Origin: Pseudarcicella hirudinis
GTDB lineage: Bacteria; Bacteroidota; Bacteroidia; Cytophagales; Spirosomataceae
Assembly (NCBI RefSeq): GCF_900115665.1
Contig: NZ_FOXH01000002.1
Span: forward strand, 575,670-639,669
Reading direction: 5' to 3'
Length of the DNA stretch: 64,000 nt
Of this stretch, positions 63,539-64,000 are shown in pieces. The notes under the pieces are model-generated. The model was given only the letters and a program-made list of their open reading frames with translations, ran no database searches and had not been told where the DNA came from. Positions within the stretch are counted from its first letter, which is position 1. The number at the start of each line of letters is the position of its first letter. The translations under genes and the position numbers were made by a program.

Positions 63539-64000
63539 TTAGTTTTCGGGAAGAAATGTCAGGGTACTTAATTGATCTTCAATAAACATTTCATTGGCAA
63601 GGTCTTTTAACTGATCAGCGGAAACGGCTGAAATCTGGCTGAAAATACTTTCCAGAGAATCGATTCTGTTGATATCTAAAAGGCTTTTTGCCATCATAAG
63701 CATAAAACTCATATTTCCTTCTTCAGACATGGCAAGCTGACCCATCAGCTGTTCTTTCGTATTATGAAGCTGGGTGGTCGTCAGAGCAGTTTCTCTCAGA
63801 ATCTTCAACTCTTTCATAATCAGAGAAAGTGCCTTATTGAGTTGTTTAGGTTCTGTCCCGAAATATATTCCCAGAAAACCGGTATCAATGTAGGGTGTAT
63901 AACCTGCATCGATAGAATATACCAAACCATATTTTTCACGCACCGACAGATTCAATCTTGAATTCATACCAGGTCCGCCCAGAAGGTTTGTCAGCATGAA
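63539..64000 (-). CDS. M16-family peptidase, C-terminal part (partial)
   Basis: The frame is open past the right edge, so only the last 153 codons are seen. NLLGGPGMNSRLNLSVREKYGLVYSI is the conserved C-half motif of M16 peptidases (usually LLGGGMSSRLF-EIREK-GL-Y). The HxxEH half lies beyond the window, so activity cannot be judged. It seems to be a single-unit (about 400-residue) M16B protein, different from the 949-residue one at 3093. Confidence 0.88.
   Translation of the reverse strand, partial: FMLTNLLGGPGMNSRLNLSVREKYGLVYSIDAGYTPYIDTGFLGIYFGTEPKQLNKALSLIMKELKILRETALTTTQLHNTKEQLMGQLAMSEEGNMSFMLMMAKSLLDINRIDSLESIFSQISAVSADQLKDLANEMFIEDQLSTLTFLPEN

Overview
The window is a 64 kb piece of a low-GC (about 38-40%) Bacteroidota chromosome, most likely of the order Cytophagales. 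Four things point there: Bacteroidota-type promoters with a TAnnTTTG box, a lack of Shine-Dalgarno sequences before most starts, families typical of the phylum (GWxTD, DUF3109, M16 pairs, HPP, 7TM-type histidine kinases, a large OmpA/beta-propeller protein), and the xerC-rpsU pairing. The genus cannot be fixed from sequence alone. Almost all of it is ordinary chromosomal DNA. I see no phage, insertion sequence, CRISPR array, rRNA or tRNA.

Layout. 1-3005: end of a suf iron-sulfur assembly operon (sufD end, sufS, sufE, sufT, bacilliredoxin). 3093-9949: an M16 peptidase, a TPR protein, an NAD-dependent epimerase and a Ppx/GppA phosphatase. 10267-12768: an ExbB/ExbD pair, then a YetF-like and an MgtC-like membrane protein. 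12825-18468: a MoxR/Mg-chelatase-like ATPase and a VWA protein, separated by a large membrane protein and an MscS channel. 18737-20305: a tyrosinase with a C-terminal domain like that of plant polyphenol oxidases. 20627-24099: thrA-thrB without thrC. 24185-30967: VanZ-like protein, GH20 hexosaminidase, XerC-type recombinase, rpsU, serine hydrolase, HPP protein and an unknown secreted protein. 31157-41073: a signalling block of two complete or partial two-component systems, a CheBR-like PAS kinase, a 1293-residue multi-PAS hybrid kinase, a stand-alone receiver and an orphan LytS-type kinase. 41289-43322: metG. 43747-46262: small secreted proteins, pth and an 800-base non-coding stretch with three structured repeats. 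46415-53443: a PorE-like OmpA protein with 11 tandem repeats, a double-NIPSNAP protein, an SDR and a periplasmic unknown. 53701-64000: rlmB, a GWxTD lipoprotein, two methyltransferases, a LysM lytic transglycosylase, a DUF3109 protein, an alkyltransferase-like protein, mtgA, hemW and the end of a second M16 peptidase.

The most unusual element is at 44391-44909. Three copies of a unit each consist of a hairpin and an invariant 27-nt tail ending in ATGAAAA. The hairpins differ in sequence but share stem register, stem length and loop size, with compensatory base changes between copies. This is direct evidence for a conserved RNA (or DNA) structure that no gene here explains. Read on the other strand, two copies look like small RNAs ending in intrinsic terminators. 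Other points of interest are a dispersed 32-bp repeat at three loci (one an 85-bp-period array), a structured leader directly before the HPP gene, and an alkyltransferase-like protein with PAHR in place of the catalytic PCHR.
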